64,000 nucleotides of DNA from Planctomycetota bacterium (GCA_020638835.1 JACKHV010000001.1:186001-250000), one strand, 5' to 3'; positions 8,123-16,241 are shown, numbered from the stretch's first letter. The notes: generated from the letters alone by a model not told the origin. Numbers and translations are program-made.

Positions 8123-9748
8123 TTACGACCACCACTGCAGCACGTAGGGCGCGTGCTCGCGGAAGAAGTCGACCGCTTCCTGGTCCTGGCGGCCGCCGCC
8201 GATCTGGTAGACGCCTTCCACGTTGCCGCCCATCGCGTAGTAGCCGCGGGCGAATCCTCCGATCGCGCCGTAGCCGAAGGCCAGTCCGCCGAAGGTCAGG
8301 TAACCGGCGGAGACGCCGCCCGCCGAGTAGACGCCGGCCGCCAGACCACCGGCCGCGAGGGCACCGATGGACAGCGCGCCCCACGTCAGCAGGCCGAAGC
8401 TGATCGCGCCCGTGGCGATCACGCCGCAGGCAATGTTGCCGCCCGTGAAGAAGCCGAAGGCGATGTCGCCGTACGCGAACCAGCCCTTCACGACGCGCCG
8501 CTTCTGACCCGGCACGCGACGCCCGGCGATGTGCACGAGCGGCAGGCCGAGGAAGGTCCGCTCGGACTTGTACTCGTAGACCTGCCCCGAGGTGAGGAAG
8601 CGCGGCTGCGTCCACAGGCGCCGCAGCGGTCCGCCTTCGTCCTGCAGCGCCTGCGAAGTGCGGTCGTCGGCGAGCGCGCGCACGTCTTGGAGCAGGGCTT
8701 GCGCGTCGGCGTAGCGTTCGTCGGGCACTCGCTGCATCGCGCGGCGCGCGACGGCGGTCGCGTTGCGCGTGCACGACGGACGCACGCTCTTCAGCGAGCG
8801 CGGCAGCTCCGTCTTGATCGCCTCGATCACCTCGAGGAAGGTCTCGCCGTGGAACGGGCGCCGACCGGACAGCGCTTCGTAGAGCGTCACGCCGAAGCTG
8901 TAGACGTCCGCGCGGTGGTCGACGACGAAGTCGGTGCGGTACGCCTGCTCGGGTGCCATGTAGTGCGGCGTGCCGAGCGTCTCGCCGGTCAACGACAGCG
9001 CGGGATCCTCGGAACCCTTCGCGAGTCCGAAGTCCGCGAGCACCGGCCGTCCACCGGCGTCGACGAGGATGTTCGACGGCTTGATGTCGCGGTGCACGAG
9101 GCCCGCGGCGTGCGCGGCGACGAGCGCCTCGGCGACCGGGGCGAGCAAGGTCGCGACGGCGTGCTCGTAGTCGCGCCCGCCGTCCGCGAGCGACGGGCAG
9201 GCGGCCGCGCGCGCGAGATCCTCGGCCGTCGGATCACGGTCCGTAGGCAGCGCGGAGAGCACCGTCTGCAGGCTCGGCCCCGCGATGTACTCCATCGCGA
9301 GGTAGTGGTAGCCCGCGGCTTCGCCGACGCCGTAGATGCGCACGATGTTCGCGTGGCTGAGGCGCGCGACGGCTTCCGCTTCGCGCTCGAAGCGGTCGGC
9401 GTGGCGCTTCTCCAGCGCGAGGCCCGGGCGTAGCACCTTGAGCGCGACCGGGCGCTTCAGCTCGGTGTCGGTCGCGAGCCAGACGAGCGCCATGCCGCCG
9501 CGGCCGAGCTCACGCACCAGCTCGTAGTGGTCGAGTCGCAGCCCGGGCACCAGCGGCCGCGCCGCCGACGGTGTGCTCGCCATGCCCGCGTCGAGCATCT
9601 TGAGGCAGCGCTCGAGGCCGGGGCGCACCGCGGCGGGCACGCGCGCCAGGTACTCGGCCTGGGCGGGCTGCCTGCCCGCGGAGAGGGCGTCGGAGTATTC
9701 GCCCACCAGGGCGTCGAGCACGTCGTCGAGTCGTTCGTTCGTGTCCAT
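8123..9748 (-). CDS. Serine/threonine protein kinase with a C-terminal pentapeptide-like repeat domain
   Basis: A 541-residue Hanks-type kinase. A helical N-terminal segment (1-70) is followed by the kinase domain (about 73-340). Motifs: glycine loop LGRGGMALVW, catalytic lysine K104 in VALKVL, catalytic loop HRDIKPSN with D221, DFG at 239-241, TLGTPHYMAPEQ, and DVYSFGVTLYEALSGRRPF. All catalytic residues are present, so it should be active. Residues 423-517 are 19 consecutive five-residue units ending in Gly. No ordinary transmembrane helix and PASTA, TPR or WD region is present. It is 34 bp beyond the right-hand side of a long hairpin that separates it from the upstream sigma factor. The sigma/kinase pair is a common planctomycete arrangement. 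Confidence 0.95.
   Translation of the reverse strand: MDTNERLDDVLDALVGEYSDALSAGRQPAQAEYLARVPAAVRPGLERCLKMLDAGMASTPSAARPLVPGLRLDHYELVRELGRGGMALVWLATDTELKRPVALKVLRPGLALEKRHADRFEREAEAVARLSHANIVRIYGVGEAAGYHYLAMEYIAGPSLQTVLSALPTDRDPTAEDLARAAACPSLADGGRDYEHAVATLLAPVAEALVAAHAAGLVHRDIKPSNILVDAGGRPVLADFGLAKGSEDPALSLTGETLGTPHYMAPEQAYRTDFVVDHRADVYSFGVTLYEALSGRRPFHGETFLEVIEAIKTELPRSLKSVRPSCTRNATAVARRAMQRVPDERYADAQALLQDVRALADDRTSQALQDEGGPLRRLWTQPRFLTSGQVYEYKSERTFLGLPLVHIAGRRVPGQKRRVVKGWFAYGDIAFGFFTGGNIACGVIATGAISFGLLTWGALSIGALAAGGLAAGVYSAGGVSAGYLTFGGLAFGYGAIGGFARGYYAMGGNVEGVYQIGGGRQDQEAVDFFREHAPYVLQWWS
8198..8482 (-). repeat. 19 tandem pentapeptide units in the kinase C-terminus
   Basis: These 285 bp encode exactly 19 five-residue units with Gly at position 5 of every one (WFAYG, DIAFG, FFTGG, NIACG and so on to VYQIG). 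Position 2 is mostly hydrophobic and position 3 mostly Ala, Ser or Thr. This matches the register of pentapeptide-repeat beta helices, with Gly in place of the small i-2 residue. It could be a quadrilateral beta helix or a membrane-associated sheet. Confidence 0.85.
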
Positions 9749-9781
9749 GGCGGGTCCAGCGTCGAGCGGTCGCGGATTCGT

Positions 9782-9880
9782 CGTACGGAACCAGGTATAA
9801 ATCCTCACACCCCCGCCGAAGTCGCCGGCACGCCCGGCGTCTTCGGCGGGGGTGTGAGGATTTATACCTGGTTCCGTACG
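9782..9880. repeat. Long hairpin element, copy 1
   Basis: Arms of 40 bp (9782-9821 and 9841-9880) are perfectly complementary, and the 19-base centre can pair further (CGCCGG/CCGGCG). The base carries CGTACGGAACCAGG. The element lies between the sigma factor and kinase genes and encodes the last residues (VRNQV) and the TAA stop of the sigma factor. Confidence 0.95.
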
Positions 9881-10428
9881 GCCCACGCCGCCAGCGCCCG
9901 GCGGTAGAGCGAGTGCACGGCCGTCTCTCCGCGACCCATGCGCGCGGCGGTCTCGCGCGCCGAGAGCCCTTCGAACTGCCGCAGGCCAATCACACGGCGG
10001 TGCTCGGGAGAGAGGGCGAGGAAAGCTCGGGCCATCTCGCGGCTCTGCTCGCTGCCGGCCGCGCGCGTGCGCGGGCCCGGCGTGGCGGCGACGGGCGTGC
10101 GGCCGGCGCGGGTCCAGCTGCTGCGGTCGAGCGCTTCCTCTCGGCCGTCGCGCTTCGCCGCGCGCGCGGCGCGCACCACGTCGATCACCACGTGGCGCGC
10201 GATCACGGACAAGTAGCGGAAGAGCGCGTTCGCGTCTTTGGGCCACGCGCAGGGATCGGCGAGCGCGCGCAGGTAGACCTCCTGGACGAGGTCCTCGACC
10301 TCGACGCGCGAACGGACCGCGGAGCCGGCGAGGTGCGCGCACAAGAGGTGCAGGCGGCCCTCGCACCGCGCGAGTCGGGATCCGTGGTCATCGGAGTCGT
10401 CTTGCGAGTCCTTCACGGAGTGCAGCAT
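9862..10428 (-). CDS. Sigma-70 family RNA polymerase sigma factor (ECF-like)
   Basis: A 188-residue sigma factor. Region 2 is visible in SRVEVEDLVQEVYLRALAD and FRYLSVIARHVVIDVVRAAR. Region 4 is visible in LSPEHRRVIGLRQFEGLS followed by ARETAARMGRGETAVHSLYR. Planctomycetes commonly pair this type with a Ser/Thr kinase, as here. The last codons and the stop come from the hairpin element at 9782-9880, so the original C-terminus may have been replaced. It is divergent from the nitric oxide reductase gene across 128 bp. Confidence 0.9.
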   Translation of the reverse strand: MLHSVKDSQDDSDDHGSRLARCEGRLHLLCAHLAGSAVRSRVEVEDLVQEVYLRALADPCAWPKDANALFRYLSVIARHVVIDVVRAARAAKRDGREEALDRSSWTRAGRTPVAATPGPRTRAAGSEQSREMARAFLALSPEHRRVIGLRQFEGLSARETAARMGRGETAVHSLYRRALAAWAVRNQV

Positions 10429-10473
10429 AGCGATGGGGTGCGACGAATTGCCGCACTTAGTTCGCGACGTGGC

Positions 10474-10487
10474 TTGACATCGATCAA
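10474..10487 (+). promoter_or_regulatory. FNR/DNR-like binding site upstream of norB
   Basis: TTGAC-ATCG-ATCAA differs by one base from the FNR/CRP-family consensus TTGAT-N4-ATCAA. It ends 69 bp before the nitric oxide reductase start, a suitable distance for activation by an FNR, DNR or NNR-type regulator under low oxygen or nitric oxide. No regulator gene is in the window. Confidence 0.65.
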
Positions 10488-10556
10488 TGAGCGCGGAGCG
10501 AGGAGCGCCGATCCTCTTCGCGTTCCCCTTTCCCCGGCCTACAGCCTTCGCAATCC

Positions 10557-12932
10557 ATGTCAGACCTCAAGAAACGCTTCGGCATCGGCCACGTCCTGGC
10601 CTTCGTTTGTCTATTCGGCTTCTCCGTCCTGCTGCTCGGCGGCTACTGGATCTACGAGAGCCGCGCCCCGATCCCCGCCGCGGTGCAGACCGAGGCAGGC
10701 GAATCCCTCTTCACCCGCGAACAGATCCTCGGTGGGCAAGCTGTCTACCAGAAGTACGGCTTGATGGACTGGGGATCCGTCCTCGGTCACGGCACGTACT
10801 ACGGCCCTGACTTCACGGCGGAAGTCCTGCACGAACGCGTCGGATTGCTGCGGGACATGCACGCGGTCGAACGTGGCGCGGCGAGCTACGCGGACCTCGA
10901 CTTCGAGGCGCAAGCGGGCGTTGCCGAGCTCGTGCGGAGCGAGATCAAGACGAACCGCTACGACGCGGCGTCGGACACGCTCACGCTGAGCGCACGCCAA
11001 GCCGCGGCCTTCGCCGCCGTCGAGGACTCGGTGCGCAAGCGCTTCACCGAAGGCGAGTCCGATCGCGCTCTGCCGGCCGGCGTGATCTCCGAGGATCACC
11101 TCCCCGCTGAGCGCAGCTGGGTGGCGCAAGGCGATCAGATCCACCAGTTGACGGCCTTCTTCTGGTGGACGTCCTGGCTCGCCGGCGTCGAGCGGCCCGA
11201 GGGCGGCACGACCTTCACGAACAACTGGCCGTACGACCCCGAGGCCGGCAACGTCTCGCCTTCGTCCGCGAACCTGTGGTCAGGCGTCTCGGTCGCCATG
11301 CTGTTGCTCGCGCTCAGCGTCGTCTTCTTCGCGTGGTTCCGCGGGCGGTTCTACTACGACGACGCGTACGAGGAAGGCACCTTCCCCGCGCAGCGCCTCG
11401 ACTGGCTGCCCGTCTATCCTTCGCAGCGCAAGTCGATCAAGTACTTCGTCGTCGCCGGCGCGCTGTTCCTCGCGCAAGTCATGCTCGGTGGATACCTCGC
11501 GCACTACTACGTCGAGGGCGGCGGCTTCTACGGCATCGACATGGCTGCGTGGCTGCCCTTCACGATCGCCAAGACGTGGCACTTGCAGCTCGCCGTGTTC
11601 TGGATCGCCACTGCGTGGCTCGGCATGGGCATCTACGTCGCGCCGTTGATCGGCGGCGGCGAGCCCAAGAAGCAGGGCTTGCTCGTCGACTTGCTGTTCG
11701 GCGCGGTGGTGCTGGTCGCCGTCGGTTCGCTCGCCGGCGAGTGGCTGGGCGTCAAGGGCTACCTCGGCTCGTGGTGGTGGGTCCTCGGCCACTCGGGTTG
11801 GGAGATCATCGAGCTCGGCATGCTCTGGAAGGTGCTGCTCGCGGTCGGCTTCGGCCTCTGGCTGTTCATCGTCGGCCGCGCCGTCAAGGGCGCGCTCGCC
11901 GAGGAGAAGCGCTTCGAGACCGTCGGACTGGTGCGCCTGTTCCTGATCTCCGCGATCGCGATCCCCGCGATGTTCGCCGCCTCTTTCCTGATCACGCCGG
12001 GCAGCCACTTGACGATGGCGGACTACTGGCGCTGGTGGGTGATTCACCTGTGGGTCGAAGGCATGTTCGAGGTCTTCGCCGTCGTCGTGCTCGGCATCCT
12101 GCTCGTGAACATGGGCCTCGTCACGCGTCGCAGCGCGTCGCGCGCGCTCAAGTTCCAGCTCGCCGTCCTGCTCGGCAGCGGCATCATCGGCATCGGCCAC
12201 CACTACTACTGGATCGGCGCCGGTGAAGCATGGATGGCGATGGGCTCGGTCTTCTCGGCGCTCGAGGTGATCCCGCTCTCGCTGCTCGCGGTCGAAGCCG
12301 TCGAACAGTGGGTGATCATCAAGCGCGGCGGCCACGCCTTCCCGTACCGCCACGTCTTCCTGTTCCTGATGGCCGTCGCCTTCTGGAACCTGATCGGCGC
12401 CGGCGTGTTCGGATTCCTGATCAACCTGCCGACGGTCAGCTACACGGAACACGGTTCCTTCCTGACGGCCAACCACGGTCACGCGGCGCTGATGGGCGTC
12501 TTCGGCATGCTGGCGATCGCGCTCGCGCTCTACTGCTTGCGCAACGTCGTCAACGAGAAGGGTTGGGCGGGCCGCTTGTTCACGATCTCCTTCTGGGGAC
12601 TGAACGTCGGCCTGGCCGGGATGTGCGCGATCACCTTGGCGCCGGTCGGCTTCATGCAGATGGCGCACGCCGAAGCGCACGGCTTCTGGGCGGCGCGGAG
12701 CCTCGAGTTCTATCAGCAGGACAGCGTGCAGCTGCTGCTCTGGCTGCGCATGATCCCGGACTCGATCTTCATCGTCGCCGGCGTTCTGCCTCTCCTCGGG
12801 GGACTACTCGTCGGATTCCGCAACCTGCGCCCCGCGACGCCGATCGAAGAGCCGCTGCGCGAGAGCCTGCGTCGCGTGGTGCCCAAGCACCGCGATCGCG
12901 ACGCTGAGAAGGAGCTGGTCTCCGTCTCCTGA
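10557..12932 (+). CDS. norB: Quinol-dependent nitric oxide reductase (qNOR)
   Basis: A 791-residue membrane enzyme that reduces two NO to N2O with electrons from quinol. It is the long, single-subunit form: an N-terminal helix (HVLAFVCLFGFSVLLLGGYWI), an extracytoplasmic domain of about 200 residues beginning ESLFTREQILGGQAVYQKYG, then some 12-13 membrane helices. Heme-copper-oxidase family histidines appear in AKTWHLQLAVFWIATAW, VIHLWVEGMFEVF, GIGHHYYWIG and TANHGHAALMG. Conserved glutamates seen in NORs are in LWVEGMFEVF. Length and N-terminal fusion separate it from the two-subunit cNOR. An FNR-like box lies upstream and a long hairpin begins one base after the stop. The enzyme indicates NO detoxification or partial denitrification; no other denitrification gene is in the window. 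Confidence 0.95.
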   Translation: MSDLKKRFGIGHVLAFVCLFGFSVLLLGGYWIYESRAPIPAAVQTEAGESLFTREQILGGQAVYQKYGLMDWGSVLGHGTYYGPDFTAEVLHERVGLLRDMHAVERGAASYADLDFEAQAGVAELVRSEIKTNRYDAASDTLTLSARQAAAFAAVEDSVRKRFTEGESDRALPAGVISEDHLPAERSWVAQGDQIHQLTAFFWWTSWLAGVERPEGGTTFTNNWPYDPEAGNVSPSSANLWSGVSVAMLLLALSVVFFAWFRGRFYYDDAYEEGTFPAQRLDWLPVYPSQRKSIKYFVVAGALFLAQVMLGGYLAHYYVEGGGFYGIDMAAWLPFTIAKTWHLQLAVFWIATAWLGMGIYVAPLIGGGEPKKQGLLVDLLFGAVVLVAVGSLAGEWLGVKGYLGSWWWVLGHSGWEIIELGMLWKVLLAVGFGLWLFIVGRAVKGALAEEKRFETVGLVRLFLISAIAIPAMFAASFLITPGSHLTMADYWRWWVIHLWVEGMFEVFAVVVLGILLVNMGLVTRRSASRALKFQLAVLLGSGIIGIGHHYYWIGAGEAWMAMGSVFSALEVIPLSLLAVEAVEQWVIIKRGGHAFPYRHVFLFLMAVAFWNLIGAGVFGFLINLPTVSYTEHGSFLTANHGHAALMGVFGMLAIALALYCLRNVVNEKGWAGRLFTISFWGLNVGLAGMCAITLAPVGFMQMAHAEAHGFWAARSLEFYQQDSVQLLLWLRMIPDSIFIVAGVLPLLGGLLVGFRNLRPATPIEEPLRESLRRVVPKHRDRDAEKELVSVS

Positions 12933-12933
12933 G

Positions 12934-13042
12934 CGGTACCGAACCAGGTCAATCTCCTCACCCCCCTCCCCGTGAGACGGCGGCCTCCTGGCCTCCGTCT
13001 CACGGGGAGGGGGGGTGAGGAGATTGACCTGGTTCGGTACCG
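12934..13042. repeat. Long hairpin element, copy 2
   Basis: A 109-bp inverted repeat starting one base after the norB stop. The base is CGGTACCGAACCAGG, so GTACC replaces the GTACG of other copies and the opposite arm is changed to match (CCTGGTTCGGTACCG). The arms run through CCTCACCCCCC and CCCGTGAGACGG with complete complementarity outside the short centre. Confidence 0.95.
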
Positions 13043-13043
13043 T

Positions 13044-13098
13044 CGCGGGCCGCCGTTTCACCGAGAGGGGGCGCGAGGATTTACACCTGGTTCGGTAC
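13044..13098 (+). repeat. Half copy (one arm) of the long hairpin element
   Basis: Directly after copy 2, this segment matches the right arm of copy 3 (CGCGGGCCGCCGTTTCACCG, then GAGG...ACCTGGTTC-GGTAC) but has no left arm. It looks like a truncated insertion or the remnant of a rearrangement. Confidence 0.8.
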
Positions 13099-13121
13099 TC
13101 CCGATCGGCTAGGAAAGAGCC

Positions 13122-13685
13122 ATGAAACTCACCCGATGGATCGCCGGCGGTTCGCTCGCGCTCGGCCTGGTTCTCTTCACGGCGTGTGCCACCGTGCGCT
13201 CGACCGCGCTCAGCTGGTCCAACGACAACATGCGCGGCAAGGCGGCACCGCCGCTCGACTCGGGCGACTGGGTCGCCGTCGAGCCCTGGGTCTCGCCCGA
13301 AGCACCGCAGACCGACTGGCGCATGCTGGTCGTCTTCAAGCCGACCTGAGGCCCCTGCGTCGAAGAGATGCCGCACCTCGTGCAGGTGCAAGAGAACTAC
13401 GGCTCGCAGTCCTTCTCGATCATCGGGATCACCGACGTCGACGAAGAGACCGCGCAGCGCTTCGCGAACGACCAGAAGCTCAACTTCCCGATCCTCGCGA
13501 ACGGCGAAGCGGTGCGCGAGGCGTACGGCGTCGACCTGGTCTGGGGCTCGACCTTCTTCCTGATCGGGCCGGACGGCACGATCGAGGAGCAAGGGCTCGA
13601 CGAGAGCGAAGTGCGCCTGGGGATGGAGCTCGGGCCGACGATCGGTACGGAACCAGGTCAAAATCCTCACACCCCCTCTCGGTGA
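13122..13685 (+). CDS. Thioredoxin-like selenoprotein lipoprotein (UGPC active site, in-frame UGA)
   Basis: The frame is open from ATG 13122 (ribosome site AGGAAAG) to 13685 apart from one TGA at 13347-13349. The product of 187 residues has a lipoprotein signal (LFTAC lipobox) and a TlpA/AhpC-TSA-like thioredoxin fold: WRMLVVFKPT-U-GPCVEEMPHL, FSIIGITDVDEETA, FANDQKLNFPILANGEAV, STFFLIGPDGTIEEQG. The UGA (codon 76) is exactly where the first Cys of the CGPC motif belongs, so selenocysteine is the natural reading, and a SECIS-like hairpin lies 23 nt further on. The usual cis-Pro before TFF is replaced by Ser. The last 16 or so residues are encoded by a long hairpin element. Alternative: a nonsense mutation, which is unlikely given the exact position. 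Confidence 0.88.
13373..13389 (+). promoter_or_regulatory. Candidate bacterial SECIS hairpin (thioredoxin-like selenoprotein)
   Basis: GCACCT pairs perfectly with AGGTGC around the loop CGTGC, with G as second loop base. The loop begins 29 nt after the UGA, inside the range expected for SelB-binding hairpins in coding sequence. Confidence 0.65.
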
Positions 13686-13750
13686 AACGACGGCCCGCGG
13701 GCCGCCGTTTCACCGAGAGGGGGTGTGAGGATTTTGACCTGGTTCCGTAC
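13645..13750. repeat. Long hairpin element, copy 3
   Basis: A 106-bp inverted repeat between convergent genes. It contains the end of the thioredoxin-like selenoprotein (stop at 13683-13685), and its last base is the first base of the complement of the opposite gene's TAG stop. The arms carry GTACGGAACCAGGTCAAAAT and its complement, with one mismatch near the centre. Confidence 0.95.
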
Positions 13751-15294
13751 TACGCGTGCCGCCGCGGCTCGATCGCGCGGCGGAAGTTCTTCCAGCGGTC
13801 GGCGAGGTCCTGCGTCAGCGCGTGGTTGCGCTCGCGCTCGAAGGCGAGGTCTTCCTGCAAACGACGAAGCTCGTCGTCGCTCGACGCCTTGGTCGCGGCG
13901 AGTTCCGCCTCGAGGCGCGCCTGTTCGGCGTGCTGGTCCGCAAGCAGCGTCTGCAGCTCGCCGATCAAGCGGGCGCGCGCGTCGAGTTCGGCTTCGTGAG
14001 CGCCCAAGACGTCGCGGTGCGCGGTGAGGTCCGCTTGCACTGACGACAGCACCTCCGTGTGTTCGGTCCGGAAGCGCTGCAGTTCGTCGCGCAGCGCGGC
14101 AACCGTCTCGCGGTGGCCGGCGAGGTCCGACTCCAGGTCGTCGTTCACCTCACGCTGCTTGCGCGTCAGGAGCTGCAGCTCGGCGACGTGACGCCGTTGG
14201 AGCTCGGAGTCCCGCTCCAGGACCTCGCGCAGCTCGTGTTCCGCCTGGTACTCCTTCGTGCGCTCGCGCAGGCTCGCGCGGTGCGCGTCCAGGTCCGCGC
14301 GCACGTCGACCAGCGATTGCTTGTGCAGGTCGAGGTCGGTGTTGACCGTCTTCAGGCTCTGGACGTGCTCCGCGAGGTCCGCGCGCGCGTCCTTCAGGCT
14401 CAGCTTGTGCTCGGCGAGGTCCTTGACCAGGCCGTCGTTCACGGCGCGCAGCCGCTTGCGCTCGGCCTCGTACACGTCGCGCTCGCGGTCGAAGGCGACC
14501 AGCTCGCCGAAGAGTTCGTCGAACATCGCGACGGCGCGCGGCGGCGCGACGGGCTTCTCGAACAGGCCGCTCGTGCGGGGGAGCGCGACGCCCGGCTTCG
14601 CCGCGACGACCGCGTGGCGGTACACCGGTCCGGCGTGGTCCGACGCGTAGAGCGCCTGGTTGTAGACCCGGAAGTAGCGCTTCGCGACCTCGCGCAGCTG
14701 CGGGTCCGAGTCCATGTACATCTCGAGGCACATCAGCGGCAGCCAGCGCTGCAGGTTCGCGTGGCCGACGCTCTCGACCGCGCAGCCCGCGTCGCGCAGC
14801 TCCGCCTCGGTGCGCTCGCGGCAGGGGAGTCCGTGCTCGAAGTGCTCGTTCAGGTAGCGGTGGTCGAGGTCGAGCTTGCGCTTCAGGAACTCGCGCAGCC
14901 CGTCCTCCGCCTCGCGCACCGCGTCGGACGCGTACGGCCCGGCGAGCACGACCCAACCCTTCGAAACCCGCGCGCACTCCTTCACGAACGCCTCGCGGTG
15001 CTGCGGCGGCACGTGTTCCAGCGTGTCGCAGGCCGTGACGACGTCGAAGGCGCCATCGCGGAAGGGCAGCGCGCCGCCGGAGCCGATCACCAGCCCGGCC
15101 TCATCCGCCGGCTCGACGTCGACCAGGTCGACGCGCAGCTCGGGCAGGAAGCCGCGCATCAGCGCCGTGCGTCCGCCGACGTCGAGCACGCTCGTCGACG
15201 CCCCGAAGCCGGGGAAGCGGCGGACGAGGTCGGCGACCAGCTGGTAGCGCTGGTAGGCGTCGAAGGGCAGCTCGAGGATCGGCGTGGCGGGCAT
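13750..15294 (-). CDS. SAM-dependent methyltransferase with a long coiled-coil C-terminus
   Basis: A 514-residue protein. Residues 1 to about 260 form a class I methyltransferase: motif I VLDVGGRTALMRG (a GxG-like loop), acidic strand end VDLVDVEPAD, and FDVVTACDTLEHVPPQHRE, as in type-11/ubiE-like enzymes. From about 290 the chain is a charged coiled coil with 14-residue repeats (DLAEHKLSLKDARA, DLAEHVQSLKTVNT, DLDLHKQSLVDVRA, DLDAHRASLRERTK). Methyltransferases with such tails are often in cell-surface glycan clusters, with the coiled coil assembling or measuring polymers; here no glycan operon is adjacent. The substrate is unknown. The start at 15294 places the first conserved helix at the N-terminus. 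Confidence 0.9.
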   Translation of the reverse strand: MPATPILELPFDAYQRYQLVADLVRRFPGFGASTSVLDVGGRTALMRGFLPELRVDLVDVEPADEAGLVIGSGGALPFRDGAFDVVTACDTLEHVPPQHREAFVKECARVSKGWVVLAGPYASDAVREAEDGLREFLKRKLDLDHRYLNEHFEHGLPCRERTEAELRDAGCAVESVGHANLQRWLPLMCLEMYMDSDPQLREVAKRYFRVYNQALYASDHAGPVYRHAVVAAKPGVALPRTSGLFEKPVAPPRAVAMFDELFGELVAFDRERDVYEAERKRLRAVNDGLVKDLAEHKLSLKDARADLAEHVQSLKTVNTDLDLHKQSLVDVRADLDAHRASLRERTKEYQAEHELREVLERDSELQRRHVAELQLLTRKQREVNDDLESDLAGHRETVAALRDELQRFRTEHTEVLSSVQADLTAHRDVLGAHEAELDARARLIGELQTLLADQHAEQARLEAELAATKASSDDELRRLQEDLAFERERNHALTQDLADRWKNFRRAIEPRRHA

Positions 15295-15518
15295 GCGGGT
15301 GCGGGCGGGGCGCAGAAGGCTCTCCGGCCCGTGATATCGACCGATCCGAGCCGCGACCCTGACCCGCCCGCGACGCCCGTCCCGCCAGGGGGACCGAGCC
15401 GCCGCCGGACGCCCCGGGGCGCTCCGCCGCACCCCCTCGAGGCGCTTTCGGCCCCCGATTGGACTAAGATCCGCCGGTCTTTCGAGGCCCGTCCCGCTTC
15501 CCGTACCCGCATCGATCC

Positions 15519-16214
15519 ATGGACAACCCCTACGCCCTGCACGAACGGCCCGTCAGCCAGGCGAGCGTCGACGTGCGCGCCGGCTTCATCCTGAAGACCT
15601 ACGGCCACCTCGTCGCCGCGCTCTGCGGCTTCGTCGTCATCGAGATGGTCCTGTTCCAGACCGGCGTCGCCCAGCGCATCGCCGAGCCGATGCTCGGCAA
15701 CTGGCTCCCCGTCCTCGGCGCCTTCATGCTCGCCAGCTGGGGCGGTTCGCACCTCGCGCACCGCGCCCGCAGCCTTCCCGTGCAGTACCTCGCGCTGCTC
15801 GGCATCGTGGTCGTCGAGGCCCTGATCTTCGCGCCGCTGCTGTGGGTCGCGCAGATCCAAGCGCCCCCCGGCACGATCACCTCCGCCGCCGGCGTCTCGC
15901 TCGCCGGCTTCGCGGGCCTGACCCTGGTCGCCTTCGTGACGCGCAAGGACTTCTCCTTCCTGCGCGGCGTGTTGATCTGGGGCGGCTTGATCGCCGTGGT
16001 CGCGATCGTGGCGGGAGCCATCCTGGGCTTCCACCTGGGCCTCGGCTTCTCGGTGCTGATGGTGGCCTTCGCGGGCGCGGCGATCCTCTACGACACCTCG
16101 AACGTGCTGCACCACTACCCGGAGGATCGGTACGTGGCGGCGAGCTTGCAGCTGTTCACGAGCGTGGCGCTGCTGTTCTGGTACGTGCTGCGGATCTTCC
16201 TGTCGCGCCGCTGA
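15519..16214 (+). CDS. Bax inhibitor-1 (BI-1)/YccA family membrane protein
   Basis: A 231-residue protein with about seven membrane helices, starting after a short soluble tail (VRAGFILKTYGHLVAALCGF). The family signature is seen in the C-terminal part: a helix VLMVAFAGAAILYDTSNVLHH followed by YVAASLQLFTSVALLFWYVL, equivalent to the LYDT...AALxLYLDxxNLFL pattern of BI-1 proteins. The conserved Asp in LYDTS is the calcium/pH sensor residue in bacterial homologues. It stands alone, convergent with the large secreted-protein gene. Confidence 0.92.
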   Translation: MDNPYALHERPVSQASVDVRAGFILKTYGHLVAALCGFVVIEMVLFQTGVAQRIAEPMLGNWLPVLGAFMLASWGGSHLAHRARSLPVQYLALLGIVVVEALIFAPLLWVAQIQAPPGTITSAAGVSLAGFAGLTLVAFVTRKDFSFLRGVLIWGGLIAVVAIVAGAILGFHLGLGFSVLMVAFAGAAILYDTSNVLHHYPEDRYVAASLQLFTSVALLFWYVLRIFLSRR

Positions 16215-16241
16215 GCGGACGCGACGCGTGATCGAAACGCG

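Noticed and set aside
13347..13349. Redoxin TGA as a simple nonsense mutation splitting a pseudogene
   Set aside because: The codon is exactly the active-site cysteine position, the flanks are intact and a SECIS-like hairpin follows.
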